64,000 nt of DNA from Leeuwenhoekiella palythoae (GTDB lineage: Bacteria; Bacteroidota; Bacteroidia; Flavobacteriales; Flavobacteriaceae): the NCBI RefSeq assembly GCF_900130045.1, contig NZ_FQXT01000006.1, positions 189,488 to 253,487 of the forward strand, read 5' to 3'. Made by a program: the position numbers and the translations under genes. The notes below the pieces were generated by a model. That model was not told the DNA's origin, ran no database searches, and saw nothing but the letters and a program-made list of their open reading frames with translations. Below are positions 44,978-54,357 of the stretch, one piece after another. Numbering within the stretch: the stretch's first letter is position 1; the number at the start of each line of letters is the position of its first letter.

Positions 44978-47900
44978 TTATTCTTCAATTTCTTTATCTC
45001 CGTAGCGCTCTAAGTTATACTTATCGTGCAACATCTGGAAGATGTAAGCCATTACAGGAATCACAAAAATTCCTAAAACAATACCACCTACCATTCCGCC
45101 GGCAGTACCTATACTTACAGAGTGGTTTCCTTGCGCCGAAGAACCTTCAGCAAACATAAGCGGAACAAGCCCCACGGTAAATGCCAGCGACGTCATAATA
45201 ATAGGTCTGATACGCAGCGCACTCGCTTCGAGCACCGCATCAAAAGCTGAAAGGCCGGCACGTCTTTTTTGCGCAACGAATTCTACAATTAGAATCGCAT
45301 TCTTTGCCAAAAGACCTATCAACATAATAATACCAATTTGTACGTAAATATTATTGTCTAGTCCGGCTAAATTGATCGCAGCAAATACACCAAAGATCCC
45401 AACAGGAAGCGATAACATTACCGCTAGCGGAAGTAAGAAACTTTCGTATTGTGAAGCCAAAATGAAATAAACCAGAAGAATAATGATGATGAATACAATG
45501 ATGGTATCGCCTCCTGAATTTTTCTCCTCCAAACTCATACTGGTCCACTCATAACTTAAACTCGCAGGCAGTTTTTCGCTGGTTAATTCTTCAATCTTTT
45601 TCATTACGTCACCAGTACTGTATCCTTTTGCCGGAGTCACGTTAATTTTTGCTGCGTTATACAGGTTATAACGGTTCACCACCTCAGGACCATAAGCCTG
45701 CTCCAGACGTACAATAGTGTTAACAGGAACCATTTCACCTTTATCATTCTTCACAAAAATACTGTTGAAGGATTCCGGTGATTCTCTATATGGTATATCG
45801 GCCTGCATATACACACCGTACTGACGGCTAAAGCGGTTAAAATCCCCCGGTTGTACACGCCCAAAATAGGACTGCACCGTAAACATCATATCCTTTACAC
45901 TTACGCCTAAAGCCTTAGCTTTTTCATAGTCGATCTTAAGACGATATTGTGGGAAGTTAGGATTGAAAGAGGTAAATGCGTTATCCACTTCTTTCTGATT
46001 GCTCAGGGTGTTGATGAACTCATTTACGATCTGCCCAAACTCTCCCAAGTCACCATCAGCACGGTCTTGCAGCATAAACTGAACCCCGTCAAAGTTACCA
46101 AAACCTTGAATGGTAGGTCTGGGATACATATTAAAGTCGGTTTCAGGGATTTGATCTAATTCCGATAGTAAGTGTTTAATTACTTCTTGAATCTCTTGAA
46201 TTTCACCTCGTTCTGCAGCGTGTTTCAATTGCACATATCCTAATCCGGAAGACGGACTGTTTGCATTATCTACAACATTGAAACCAGATACGGTATTTAC
46301 GCCTTTTACAGCGGGATCACGTTGCAAGATAGAATCTGCTTTTCTCAAGGCAGCATTAGTTCTGTGAAGTGAAGAACCCTCAGGCATTTTCATTGAGAAA
46401 ATCAAGAAGTTATCATCTTCAGTAGGAATAAATGCACTTGGTGTAATTCTAGAAAGCAACACCGTAGCAACGATGATCAAGACTAGGGATCCTACACCAA
46501 TCCATTTATGATTTAAGAACCAGCGAACCACGTTAAGGTATTTGCCGGTGAATTTGTCAAAACCACTGTCAAACTTACGCAGTCCTTTACGCTTCGCTAC
46601 TTTAACTTTACGTACCTGGCGCAGTTCAGAAACGGTTTTAGCCATTCCGCGTTTTTTCTTGTTACGTTTTTTCTTTCCGAAGAAAATTTTAGTCAGTACC
46701 GGCGTTAGCGTCAATGCATTAATCGCAGAGATCAGTACGGCAAAAATGATGGTGTACGCAAACTCCTGATAAAATACTCCCACAGGACCACTCAAGAACG
46801 CAACCGGTAAAAATACTGCAGCAATAACCACTGTAATAGAGATAATTGCGCCTGTAATTTCATCCATTGCGGCAGAAACTGCTTTTCGGGCAGAAAGGCC
46901 GTGATGCGTCATTTTCTCGTGAATTGCTTCCATCACTACAATCGCGTCATCTACCACAATACCAATGGCTAGTACCAGCGATAACATACTAAGTACGTTC
47001 ATCGAGGCGCCAATTATATTTAGGAAGAAAAACGTACCTAAAAGGGAAACCGGAATTGAAATAGCTGTAATAATGGTTGCACGGAAGTCCTGCAGGAATA
47101 TAAATACTACAATAAATACCAGAATAAAAGCTTCTACAAGGGTGTGCATCACCTGGCTCATAGATTCATCGATCTGGTCACGTACACTGTAGGTAATCTC
47201 ATAATCGATACCTTCAGGGAATAATTTTTTCTGTTCTTCAAGTATTTCTCTAATGCGCTCATCAATGGTTTTTGCGTTTGCACCATTCATTTGCACAATA
47301 TCAATAGTTACCGAAGGTTTACCGTCAAGACGGTTTTCACTGGTGTAGTTAGAAGCACCAAATTCAATACGCGCGACATCTTTAAGACGTAATTGCGCAC
47401 CATCTTTATTGGTTTTAATGACGAGGTTTTCATATTCTTCGATCTCGCTGAAACGCCCGTCATACTTCATTACAATTTCAAAAAGCTCATCTGAATTTTC
47501 ACCGAATTTACCCGGCGCTGCTTCAAAGTTTTGATCTTTTACCTGATTGTAAACCTCTCTCGGCGTGAGGTTATAAGAAGCCATTTTTTGTGGATTCAAC
47601 CATATACGCATCGCATAATCACGCTGACGCAGTATTGAAGCTTCAGCTAAACCTTCTACACGCTTAAGCTCACGTCGAATATTGATTCGGGTGTATGCGT
47701 TAAGAAAAGTTTCGTCATAAGTAGAATCACGACTAAAAATATTGATGGTCATAATACTACCTTTCATCCTTTTGGTCACCGAAATACCGGCCTCCGTAAC
47801 TTCCGGCGGTATTTTTTCAGTAATTACTGAAATTCGGTTTTGGATATCTACAGCTGCCTGATCGGGATTGGTTCCCGGTTTAAAGTAAATGGTAACTCGA

Positions 47901-48163
47901 CCACGACCGGAGTTGGTCGCTGTAGAGTTAGCGTAGGTCATATTTTCGGTACCGTTTAAAGCTTCTTCAATAGGTAACAAAACTGATTTTGCTACGGTCT
48001 CGGCATTACCGCCTGGGTAATACACTGCAACACTCACACTAGGCGGTGCAATTTCCGGGAAACGTTCAACGGGTAGAGAAGTGATACTGGCGGCTCCCGC
48101 AAGTACCAATACTATCGTGATCACCAGCGTAAACACCGGCTTTTTTATAATCTTTTTAAACAT
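44978..48163 (-). CDS. RND efflux pump inner-membrane permease (HAE-1 family)
   Basis: A 1061-residue proton-driven drug or hydrophobic-compound exporter. It begins MFKKIIKKPVFTLVITIVLV and has the usual two-fold layout of 12 membrane helices with two large periplasmic loops. The proton-relay Asp pair is in LAIGIVVDDAIVVMEAI (helix 4), and the matching Lys in GLLAKNAILIVEF (helix 10). A basic insert of about 35 residues (GKKKRNKKKRGMAKT...) lies in the cytoplasmic loop between halves. Substrate is unknown. It is flanked by adaptor and outer-membrane factor genes. Confidence 0.95.
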   Translation of the reverse strand: MFKKIIKKPVFTLVITIVLVLAGAASITSLPVERFPEIAPPSVSVAVYYPGGNAETVAKSVLLPIEEALNGTENMTYANSTATNSGRGRVTIYFKPGTNPDQAAVDIQNRISVITEKIPPEVTEAGISVTKRMKGSIMTINIFSRDSTYDETFLNAYTRINIRRELKRVEGLAEASILRQRDYAMRIWLNPQKMASYNLTPREVYNQVKDQNFEAAPGKFGENSDELFEIVMKYDGRFSEIEEYENLVIKTNKDGAQLRLKDVARIEFGASNYTSENRLDGKPSVTIDIVQMNGANAKTIDERIREILEEQKKLFPEGIDYEITYSVRDQIDESMSQVMHTLVEAFILVFIVVFIFLQDFRATIITAISIPVSLLGTFFFLNIIGASMNVLSMLSLVLAIGIVVDDAIVVMEAIHEKMTHHGLSARKAVSAAMDEITGAIISITVVIAAVFLPVAFLSGPVGVFYQEFAYTIIFAVLISAINALTLTPVLTKIFFGKKKRNKKKRGMAKTVSELRQVRKVKVAKRKGLRKFDSGFDKFTGKYLNVVRWFLNHKWIGVGSLVLIIVATVLLSRITPSAFIPTEDDNFLIFSMKMPEGSSLHRTNAALRKADSILQRDPAVKGVNTVSGFNVVDNANSPSSGLGYVQLKHAAERGEIQEIQEVIKHLLSELDQIPETDFNMYPRPTIQGFGNFDGVQFMLQDRADGDLGEFGQIVNEFINTLSNQKEVDNAFTSFNPNFPQYRLKIDYEKAKALGVSVKDMMFTVQSYFGRVQPGDFNRFSRQYGVYMQADIPYRESPESFNSIFVKNDKGEMVPVNTIVRLEQAYGPEVVNRYNLYNAAKINVTPAKGYSTGDVMKKIEELTSEKLPASLSYEWTSMSLEEKNSGGDTIIVFIIIILLVYFILASQYESFLLPLAVMLSLPVGIFGVFAAINLAGLDNNIYVQIGIIMLIGLLAKNAILIVEFVAQKRRAGLSAFDAVLEASALRIRPIIMTSLAFTVGLVPLMFAEGSSAQGNHSVSIGTAGGMVGGIVLGIFVIPVMAYIFQMLHDKYNLERYGDKEIEE

Positions 48164-48226
48164 AGGTTAGTTGTTTCGGTATTAGACTTAATACGAAATA
48201 AAAACTCTTAATATGGGTCTGAAATG

Positions 48227-49372
48227 TTACAGACTGCTGGTAAGTTGACCTCTTTGAAGCGGTTTAACTTTGATGCCTGAAGCCAATTTATCTAAGCCCG
48301 AAACAACAATGCGATCTTTAGGAGATAAGCTTTTAGAGTCTACAATATAGTTGTCACCTGAGCGTCCTTTTGTAATGATCTCACGGCGTTGAGCAATATT
48401 GTTTTCATCAAGAATAAAGACGAATTTCTTATCCTGAATAAAGGTAGTGGCACTCTGAGGAACAAGTATGGCACTTTGATAAATTTCTTCCATAAGAATT
48501 TTACCGGTGTTCCCTGATCGTAATAAAGTATCCGGATTGTTGAATTTTGCTCTCAGTGTGATCGAACCTGTAGAACGGTCGATCTGACCTGAATTTGCAT
48601 CAATTTTACCTCCGTGCTCATAGATTGAACCGTCGGCCAATACAAGCTTTACCTGATCGTTAACTTTGTTCTTTTTAGAAAGCGTATCATTTTTAGCACG
48701 CTCAAAATAAAGATAATCAGATTCACTCATAGAGAAATACACATAAATGTCATTTACGTTTGAAAGATTCGTCAAAGGCTCAGAATCTGTTTTCTTAACC
48801 ACGTTACCAATAGATTTTGGGATACGTCCCATAAATCCGTTTACCGGCGCTTTAATGGTTGTAAAATCAAGGTTTATACGCATATTGGCCGCCTGAGCTT
48901 GCGCTTGTTGCAATGAAGAAAGTGCTACCTGATAATCTGCTTTTACAGATTTCATACGCACCTCAGAAATTACCTCATTATCAATTAATGGCTGTAAACG
49001 CTCGACATCACTTTGTGCTTTTTCAAGTTTAGCTTTCTCTAGGTTTACATTGGCCATTGCGTTTTTATAGTCTTCCATATACGGTTGACTGTTGATTTTA
49101 AAAAGAGGCTGTCCTTTTTCAACAAACTCCCCTTCATCAACATATATTTCTTCTAGAATTCCATCTACTTGAGGTCTGATCTCAACAGACTCAACACCTT
49201 CAATGGAGCCGATGTATTCAAAATTTTTAGCTGCGCTGGTTTCTTGTAAACTGATTACCGGAAGTGGCAATCCTTCATCTTCAACTTCTTCTTCACGACA
49301 AGAAGCAAAAATGGTAAGACAAAGCGCTAGGAGTACAGCAAACTTTGTATTAGGGTTATTCAAATAATTCAT
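48227..49372 (-). CDS. RND efflux periplasmic adaptor lipoprotein
   Basis: A 381-residue membrane-fusion protein with lipobox IFASC (Cys25). The lipoyl/barrel-sandwich half is VDGILEEIYVDEGEFVEKGQ, then a coiled-coil hairpin (about 95-165), the second lipoyl half FTTIKAPVNGFMGRIPKSIG, a beta-barrel and a membrane-proximal domain. It links the RND pump to the outer-membrane factor. As the first gene of the operon it sits next to a 385-base divergent control region. Confidence 0.94.
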   Translation of the reverse strand: MNYLNNPNTKFAVLLALCLTIFASCREEEVEDEGLPLPVISLQETSAAKNFEYIGSIEGVESVEIRPQVDGILEEIYVDEGEFVEKGQPLFKINSQPYMEDYKNAMANVNLEKAKLEKAQSDVERLQPLIDNEVISEVRMKSVKADYQVALSSLQQAQAQAANMRINLDFTTIKAPVNGFMGRIPKSIGNVVKKTDSEPLTNLSNVNDIYVYFSMSESDYLYFERAKNDTLSKKNKVNDQVKLVLADGSIYEHGGKIDANSGQIDRSTGSITLRAKFNNPDTLLRSGNTGKILMEEIYQSAILVPQSATTFIQDKKFVFILDENNIAQRREIITKGRSGDNYIVDSKSLSPKDRIVVSGLDKLASGIKVKPLQRGQLTSSL

Positions 49373-49757
49373 TTTTCAATTTTTTAGGTTTCCGAATAGA
49401 ATTATTCAAGAATAAGACCCAAACTGAAGAATTGAATGATTTAATCTGTTTTGCTTGTAAAACAAGAGTTTACGGGGAAAGGCGTTCAAGCGCCGTGTGT
49501 GCTGTTGAGGGCAAAAGTGTGGACTTATTCTACACTTTTGTAGAATTTTATAGAAGTCAACACTCTACTTAAGAAGAAGCATTGTTACAACGAAAACGTT
49601 ATTGTTGTAGGGTTTATTGTTGGCGGAATTTACATGCAGAGCAAAGGCTTGAATACTAGAAGTAGTTATTTGGCTTGAAGCAAAATATTTTGTGCGTTTA
49701 TAAATTTTAAGATACTCAATTCTAGTATTTTACTATATTTCGACCAAATTAAAAATT
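49373..49757. other. 385-base divergent intergenic region
   Basis: No gene is visible. It must contain the leftward promoter of the efflux operon and the rightward promoter of the coiled-coil lipoprotein; a weak rightward -7 element TATATTTC lies at 49734-49741. The centre holds overlapping inverted repeats (49513-49545, listed separately). Confidence 0.5.
49513..49545. promoter_or_regulatory. overlapping inverted repeats, candidate operator for the efflux operon
   Basis: AAAAGTGT (49513-49520) pairs with ACACTTTT (49532-49539), and TTCTAC (49528-49533) with GTAGAA (49540-49545). The two structures exclude each other. They lie about 130 bases upstream of the adaptor start. No repressor gene is adjacent. 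Confidence 0.35.
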
Positions 49758-50264
49758 ATGAAAACTACATCTAGAACATTACTTAGCTTTTTTACATTCT
49801 TACTGGTATTAGTAGGTTGTGAGAATACTCAAAAGAAAGAACTTGCCGCAAAGTTTGACAAGTTAGAAATGCAACACGACAGTCTTGAGCAGGTGCATGC
49901 CGAGTTCAAAACGGTGCATAGTGAAATGACTCAGAAACATCAGGAGTTCACGACAGCACTTGAAGAGATGGAATTACAAGATTCTACCATTCTTGAAGAT
50001 GTTGCTAAACACGAGGCAATTTTGAAAAAACACGAGGCTACTATTGAGGGTCACGACGCAATGATTGCAGCACATGAAGAACTAAAAGCAGGTTTTGAAG
50101 AAAAATCTGAAGCTGAAATGGAAGCACAACTTGAAGAAATGATGGATAATCATCAGCAACTTATGAGTGAGCACGAAGAAATGGAAAGCGAACACAAAAT
50201 GATGATGGATGAGCATCAGGCTATTCTGCCTAAAGTAGATACCACTACAACTGCAGAAATGTAA
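49758..50264 (+). CDS. His/Glu/Met-rich coiled-coil lipoprotein
   Basis: A 168-residue lipoprotein with lipobox LVGC (Cys21). Almost the whole mature chain is one heptad coiled coil, and repeated units such as QHDSLEQVHAEFKTVHSEM, AKHEAILKKHEATIEGHDAM and MDNHQQLMSEHEEMESEHKM place His at regular steps. About 16 His and many Met and Glu are present. Metal binding or a periplasmic spacer is possible. It has its own terminator and is convergent to the TonB-receptor operon. I recognise no named family. Confidence 0.7.
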   Translation: MKTTSRTLLSFFTFLLVLVGCENTQKKELAAKFDKLEMQHDSLEQVHAEFKTVHSEMTQKHQEFTTALEEMELQDSTILEDVAKHEAILKKHEATIEGHDAMIAAHEELKAGFEEKSEAEMEAQLEEMMDNHQQLMSEHEEMESEHKMMMDEHQAILPKVDTTTTAEM

Positions 50265-50288
50265 AAGCTTGCGATAGCAATTGTAAAG

Positions 50289-50325
50289 ACCCGCCAAGAG
50301 TGCTCTTGGCGGGTTTTCTATTTTT
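50289..50325. terminator. terminator between convergent genes
   Basis: Perfect 12-base arms ACCCGCCAAGAG and CTCTTGGCGGGT around TG, followed rightward by TTT, C, and later TTTTT. It ends the coiled-coil lipoprotein gene and could also stop leftward transcripts of the receptor gene. Confidence 0.82.
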
Positions 50326-50328
50326 AGG

Positions 50329-52497
50329 CTATAACTTTAATTTAAAACCACCGTTGATCACAAAGCCATCAACGGGAGCGTAAATATCTCTGAAATTTGG
50401 ATCATTCAGTGTACCGGTATAAATCGTATCAAAACGGGATTGCCGGGTATCTAAAAAGTTTTCAAAATTGAGGAATACTGAAAATTTCTCCCCGAGTTTC
50501 TTTTCGGTCATCACGCCTAAAATCCAATAGGATTGACCGGTGGTGCCGTCATTCAACTTCTGCGGACTGTAATAATAGCCTTCTAGACCTATCCAGAAGT
50601 TGTCGTGTTTTTCATACATCAACACATTATTAAGACGATGCTGAGACACCAAAGGGTATTGCTCGCTTGCCCCATTGTAATGCTGATTGACATCGGCCAG
50701 CGTATAACCTACAAACAGTTTAAAATCTTTGTACTTCCAGCGCATATTTGCCTCGATGCCCTGACTGCAAATATGACCGCCCGGTTGAACAAATTCATAT
50801 AGTGCTCCTGAGGTGCGGTTGAGAACCAGCGGATCGTCAATACGTGTGTAAAACAGAAGCACGTTAGTTGACAAATTCAGTTCATTGGTGATTGACCATT
50901 TGTAATTTCCGTCCAGGTTGAAGCCTATCGAGCGTTCAGCGTCAGTCTCATCGATATTAATGGGTTGCACACTTCTGAACTGTAAGCGCTCCACATCTTC
51001 AGTAAAAACCGTGGGCGTTTTATAACCCATACCACCACCTATTCTAAAGGTGAGCAAATTAGTAGGTTCAAACATTAACGATAAACGCGGCAAAACAAAC
51101 ACCCCATAATCGCTCTGATAATCGGTGCGCAAGCCGGTTTCCAGCGTCCATTGTTCTCGAATATCCCAAATATTTTGTGCAAAAACTCCGGCGGTATAAT
51201 TGGTAAAACTTAAGTCCTGTGCGGGATCACCTTGCTGTTGTTTAAAATTTTCGGTCCATAAGTTGGCACCGGCAACCCATTCAGTTTTGGTAAGGCTTGT
51301 TGCAATATTAATTTCAGAAAATGATGAGGTTTGCCTTCCGGCGAAAGTATAACTGGGAATATCAATTTCGCGTTCAAAAAAGCTGATACTGTTTTTTACC
51401 GTTAGCGCCGTGTTATCGCTTAACTGATGACTTCCCAATATTTGTGTTGAAAGTCGGTCTGTTTTATTCCGCTCAAAATAACCGGTTTCACTATCGCCTT
51501 TTACATAATCCATCGCGCCACCCAAACGATCCTCGTTTACATAGTTAAAACCTACATTCAAATTGGTTTTCTCATTGAGATACAGATAAAACTTAGGATT
51601 CAACGTAAAGCGCTCAAATTTTGGAATAGCCGTCAGTCCGTTATCTGCGGGGTCGTAAGGTGTTCCCAGATTATAGGAAGCAAAAACCGTTGCTCCGGTC
51701 TGGCCGTATTTTTGGGAGTAAAACCCACTAAGGTCAAGACCTAGCGCAGAAGTTCCGTTCGCCATAAAACTCAATTCGGGTTCGTCTTCCGGAGTTTTAG
51801 AAATCAGATTGACGAGTCCGGCAATCGCACCGCCACCGTAAAGGGTAGACGAAGCTCCTTTTATCACTTCCACTTGCTTGAGGTCAAGCGGAGCGATCTG
51901 CATTAAACTTAACCCGCCGGAATATCCCGAATAGAGTGGGAGTCCGTCCCGCAATAATTGCGTGTATTTGCCGTCTAATCCCTGAATACGAATGCTTGAA
52001 TTGTAACTCGTCGCAGAGGTTTGCTGCGTTTGAATACCTGTACTTTCATTGAGCAACATCCGGATATCGCCCGGTTTCATATTGCCCTTTTCAGCGAGTT
52101 CCTCACCGGCAATAAATTCCAGACGTGTGGGAATATCTTGAAAGGTACGCGAACTACGGGTAGACTGGATCACGACTTCTTCCATTTGTTCTTCTGCGTG
52201 ATGCAGGTAAAATGTCTGATTGTTTTCTTCTGCACTCAACGGAAAAGTTCTGGTGATGTTTTGGGTTTCAAAACCCACATAGCGCAGCTCAAGCAAATAG
52301 GTTCCGTTAGGAATATTCTCGATGCGCACGAGTCCTTCAGCATTAGAAATTGCGCCTTTATTTAATGTTTTGATACTTACCGAAACGCCGTAAAGCGGTT
52401 CTTGCGTTTCGGAATTTTTAAGGGTTGCCACAAAGGTATTTTGGGCAAAAGCCGCACCGCAACACAGCAGCAACAGCCATAAATGAAGATGTTTCAT
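50329..52497 (-). CDS. TonB-dependent outer-membrane receptor
   Basis: A 722-residue receptor. Signal peptide to about residue 18, a CarboxypepD_reg domain at about 20-100 (LKNSETQEPLYGVSVSIKTL ... YVGFETQ), the plug at about 115-225 (IRIQGLDGKYTQLLRDGLPL; VEVIKGASSTLYGGGAIAGL), and a 22-strand barrel ending FVINGGFKLKL. It resembles siderophore, cobalamin or metal receptors and is not SusC-like. As the last gene of a leftward run that includes a His-rich ABC permease, a role in zinc uptake across the outer membrane is plausible, by inference. Confidence 0.9.
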   Translation of the reverse strand: MKHLHLWLLLLCCGAAFAQNTFVATLKNSETQEPLYGVSVSIKTLNKGAISNAEGLVRIENIPNGTYLLELRYVGFETQNITRTFPLSAEENNQTFYLHHAEEQMEEVVIQSTRSSRTFQDIPTRLEFIAGEELAEKGNMKPGDIRMLLNESTGIQTQQTSATSYNSSIRIQGLDGKYTQLLRDGLPLYSGYSGGLSLMQIAPLDLKQVEVIKGASSTLYGGGAIAGLVNLISKTPEDEPELSFMANGTSALGLDLSGFYSQKYGQTGATVFASYNLGTPYDPADNGLTAIPKFERFTLNPKFYLYLNEKTNLNVGFNYVNEDRLGGAMDYVKGDSETGYFERNKTDRLSTQILGSHQLSDNTALTVKNSISFFEREIDIPSYTFAGRQTSSFSEINIATSLTKTEWVAGANLWTENFKQQQGDPAQDLSFTNYTAGVFAQNIWDIREQWTLETGLRTDYQSDYGVFVLPRLSLMFEPTNLLTFRIGGGMGYKTPTVFTEDVERLQFRSVQPINIDETDAERSIGFNLDGNYKWSITNELNLSTNVLLFYTRIDDPLVLNRTSGALYEFVQPGGHICSQGIEANMRWKYKDFKLFVGYTLADVNQHYNGASEQYPLVSQHRLNNVLMYEKHDNFWIGLEGYYYSPQKLNDGTTGQSYWILGVMTEKKLGEKFSVFLNFENFLDTRQSRFDTIYTGTLNDPNFRDIYAPVDGFVINGGFKLKL

Positions 52498-52531
52498 TTA
52501 AAGAATTTAAGAGAATTAAAATGAGATTTCA

Positions 52532-52548
52532 TTTCGCTTAAAGCGAAA
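52532..52548. repeat. short dispersed palindrome TTTCGC...GCGAAA
   Basis: TTTCGCTTAAAGCGAAA, perfect 8-base arms about one base, in the leader of the receptor gene. The identical 17 bases recur at 58210-58226 inside a gene, and near-copies at 59795-59811 and 58713-58731. Confidence 0.6.
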
Positions 52549-52567
52549 AAAACAAAGTCAATTTTAA

Positions 52568-52870
52568 TCACGCCCGGGGAGGCCGAAAGGAAGAATCGTG
52601 AAATTCTCCAGCTCTTAAATAACTGATGGAAACGATTTTTTGAGTAGGGATTTGTTCTTGCTGAAAGTCAAGATTTTCAAATTCTTGCACCGAAAACCCT
52701 GTACAAGTACCGCAGTTGAAAAAGGGAGAGCAAGGCTCATCACACGGACCATCTTCACAATCATCCTCATCGTCTTGATGATACTCAACGCCCGTAATAT
52801 TCCCCACGCAGCAGGTAACCGTCGAAAGGGAAAAAGTAAGTAGCGCAAAAAGTATCACTAGGATTTTCAT
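52568..52870 (-). CDS. small exported Cys-rich protein (DUF6660-like)
   Basis: A 100-residue exported protein. Signal peptide MKILVILFALLTFSLSTVTC, then an acidic Cys-rich patch DDEDDCEDGPCDEPCSPFFN with CGTC, and a C-terminal EFHDSSFRPPRA. The layout matches small proteins (DUF6660 type) often found upstream of TonB receptors in Bacteroidota. ATG 52870 follows an in-frame GTG; I take ATG. A leftward -7 element TACTTTTG ends 7 bases before it. Cys and acidic residues suggest metal binding. Confidence 0.72.
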   Translation of the reverse strand: MKILVILFALLTFSLSTVTCCVGNITGVEYHQDDEDDCEDGPCDEPCSPFFNCGTCTGFSVQEFENLDFQQEQIPTQKIVSISYLRAGEFHDSSFRPPRA

Positions 52871-52922
52871 CACTTCAAAAGTAAAACTTTTTGCGCCACT
52901 TCATCATTAGTTCAATGAATAT

Positions 52923-54335
52923 CTAAAACACATTTTCAACCTCTGCGGCTTTGAGCATTAAATAGTGTAGATCTGTATTTTTTACAAAAGGTTGCAAAAG
53001 TTCGCTACCCGGGCCATACATCGCGAGTTCAACATAATCTGCTGAGTGCTGCATACTGATCCATCCTACGGAGTTGTAGCGTTTTTGAATATCTGCAAGC
53101 ACGCCAAAAGGTAAATGCCGCGGATTGTACAAACCATCTTCAGCAACCAAATCATCATAATACCGCACAATAGTCTGCGCTTCTTCATCGGTGATACCTA
53201 TTCCATTAGCATAGTTGATACGTTCTTTGATTTGACTTAAGGTCGTATCCGGATTGAAACCATTTAAGATCCATTCGTTGGAATGTTTATAATTCTGTAT
53301 AGAATCAAAATGGTCATTGGCATCCCCGCCATAAATCACACCGGGATTGGCATTTCCGTGGTCGGTAGTGATGATCACGAGGGTTTCTTTATCCTTTTCG
53401 GCAAAATCTATTGCTGTCTTAATGGCTTCGTCAAAAGCGATCTGGTCAAAAATAAGACCGGCAATGTCGTTACCGTGTGCGGCCCAGTCCACTTTTCCAC
53501 CTTCTACGAGTAAGGTAAATCCTTGTTTGTGGTCTTTCATCGCATCGATTGCCGTTTGGGTCATTTCTGCGAGAGATGGAGTTTCCTTTTTTAGCGTTTC
53601 CTCATTTTCACGGTCAATGGAATAGGGCAGGGCATCATTGCCAAAAACGCCAAGAATTGGTTTTCTGCGTTTAGCATTGAGCATTTCCTTACGGTTTTTA
53701 AAAACTTGATAGCCGGCATTTTCAAAAGCAGCGAATACATCTTTTTTATCTTTTCTCGCTTCCGCGGAAAAATACTTTTGAGCACCGCCCATCACCACAT
53801 CAAACTGATGTTCCAGATACATTTCGGCAATGTCTTCCATCGCATTTCGTGATTTAGAATTCACACAAAAACCAGCCGGGGTAGCGTGTGTCGCCGGCAC
53901 CGTCGTCACGGTTCCCGCTTTTTTTCCTGCTTTTTTAAATTTTTGCCATAAGGGTAAATGCTGTTCTCCGTTTTGGCTCACGTTGAGTGCGCCATTGGGC
54001 ACGCGCACACCGCCGCCCCAGGAAGAAGCTGCCGCCGCCGAATCTGTTACTATTGAACTCGCCGAAGCGGTATCCATCAGTGCGCGGGTCACTTTATTGT
54101 CGCTATACAATTGCATCCAGTTACTGCTTTTTCCGGTGTGTCTACGCAGGTGTAAATCGGCCATATTTAGCGTTCCGGTGCTCATCCCGTCACTCACCAG
54201 CATAATGATGTTTTTAGCCTTTTTGTTCTTGAAACTCAAGGCGTGCTCCGCAGCTTGTAGCGAGTCAAAAGGGGTAAGTAACGATGTACCTAGCGCTCCT
54301 AAAGTCGTATTTCTAAAAAAGTGTCTTCTGTTCAT
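52923..54335 (-). CDS. alkaline phosphatase with Tat-type signal
   Basis: A 470-residue PhoA-family phosphomonoesterase, a two-zinc, one-magnesium enzyme. The N-terminus NRRHFFRNTTLGALG is a twin-arginine signal, consistent with export after metal loading in the cytoplasm. The active-site Ser is in VTDSAAAASSW, and metal ligands are in MLVSDGMS, GGKVDWAAHGNDIAG, and ITTDHGNANPG. It starts 22 bases after the DUF3299-like gene, so this zinc enzyme is probably cotranscribed with the metal ABC system. Confidence 0.92.
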   Translation of the reverse strand: MNRRHFFRNTTLGALGTSLLTPFDSLQAAEHALSFKNKKAKNIIMLVSDGMSTGTLNMADLHLRRHTGKSSNWMQLYSDNKVTRALMDTASASSIVTDSAAAASSWGGGVRVPNGALNVSQNGEQHLPLWQKFKKAGKKAGTVTTVPATHATPAGFCVNSKSRNAMEDIAEMYLEHQFDVVMGGAQKYFSAEARKDKKDVFAAFENAGYQVFKNRKEMLNAKRRKPILGVFGNDALPYSIDRENEETLKKETPSLAEMTQTAIDAMKDHKQGFTLLVEGGKVDWAAHGNDIAGLIFDQIAFDEAIKTAIDFAEKDKETLVIITTDHGNANPGVIYGGDANDHFDSIQNYKHSNEWILNGFNPDTTLSQIKERINYANGIGITDEEAQTIVRYYDDLVAEDGLYNPRHLPFGVLADIQKRYNSVGWISMQHSADYVELAMYGPGSELLQPFVKNTDLHYLMLKAAEVENVF

Positions 54336-54357
54336 TTTTAATTGATTTTATAGGGGG

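Noticed and set aside
52021-52365. A 114-codon rightward frame in the receptor gene
   Set aside because: It is antisense to the plug domain of the TonB receptor and lacks any domain or leader.
53830-54345. A 171-codon rightward frame
   Set aside because: It is entirely antisense to the conserved N-terminal half of the alkaline phosphatase gene and has no recognisable domain.
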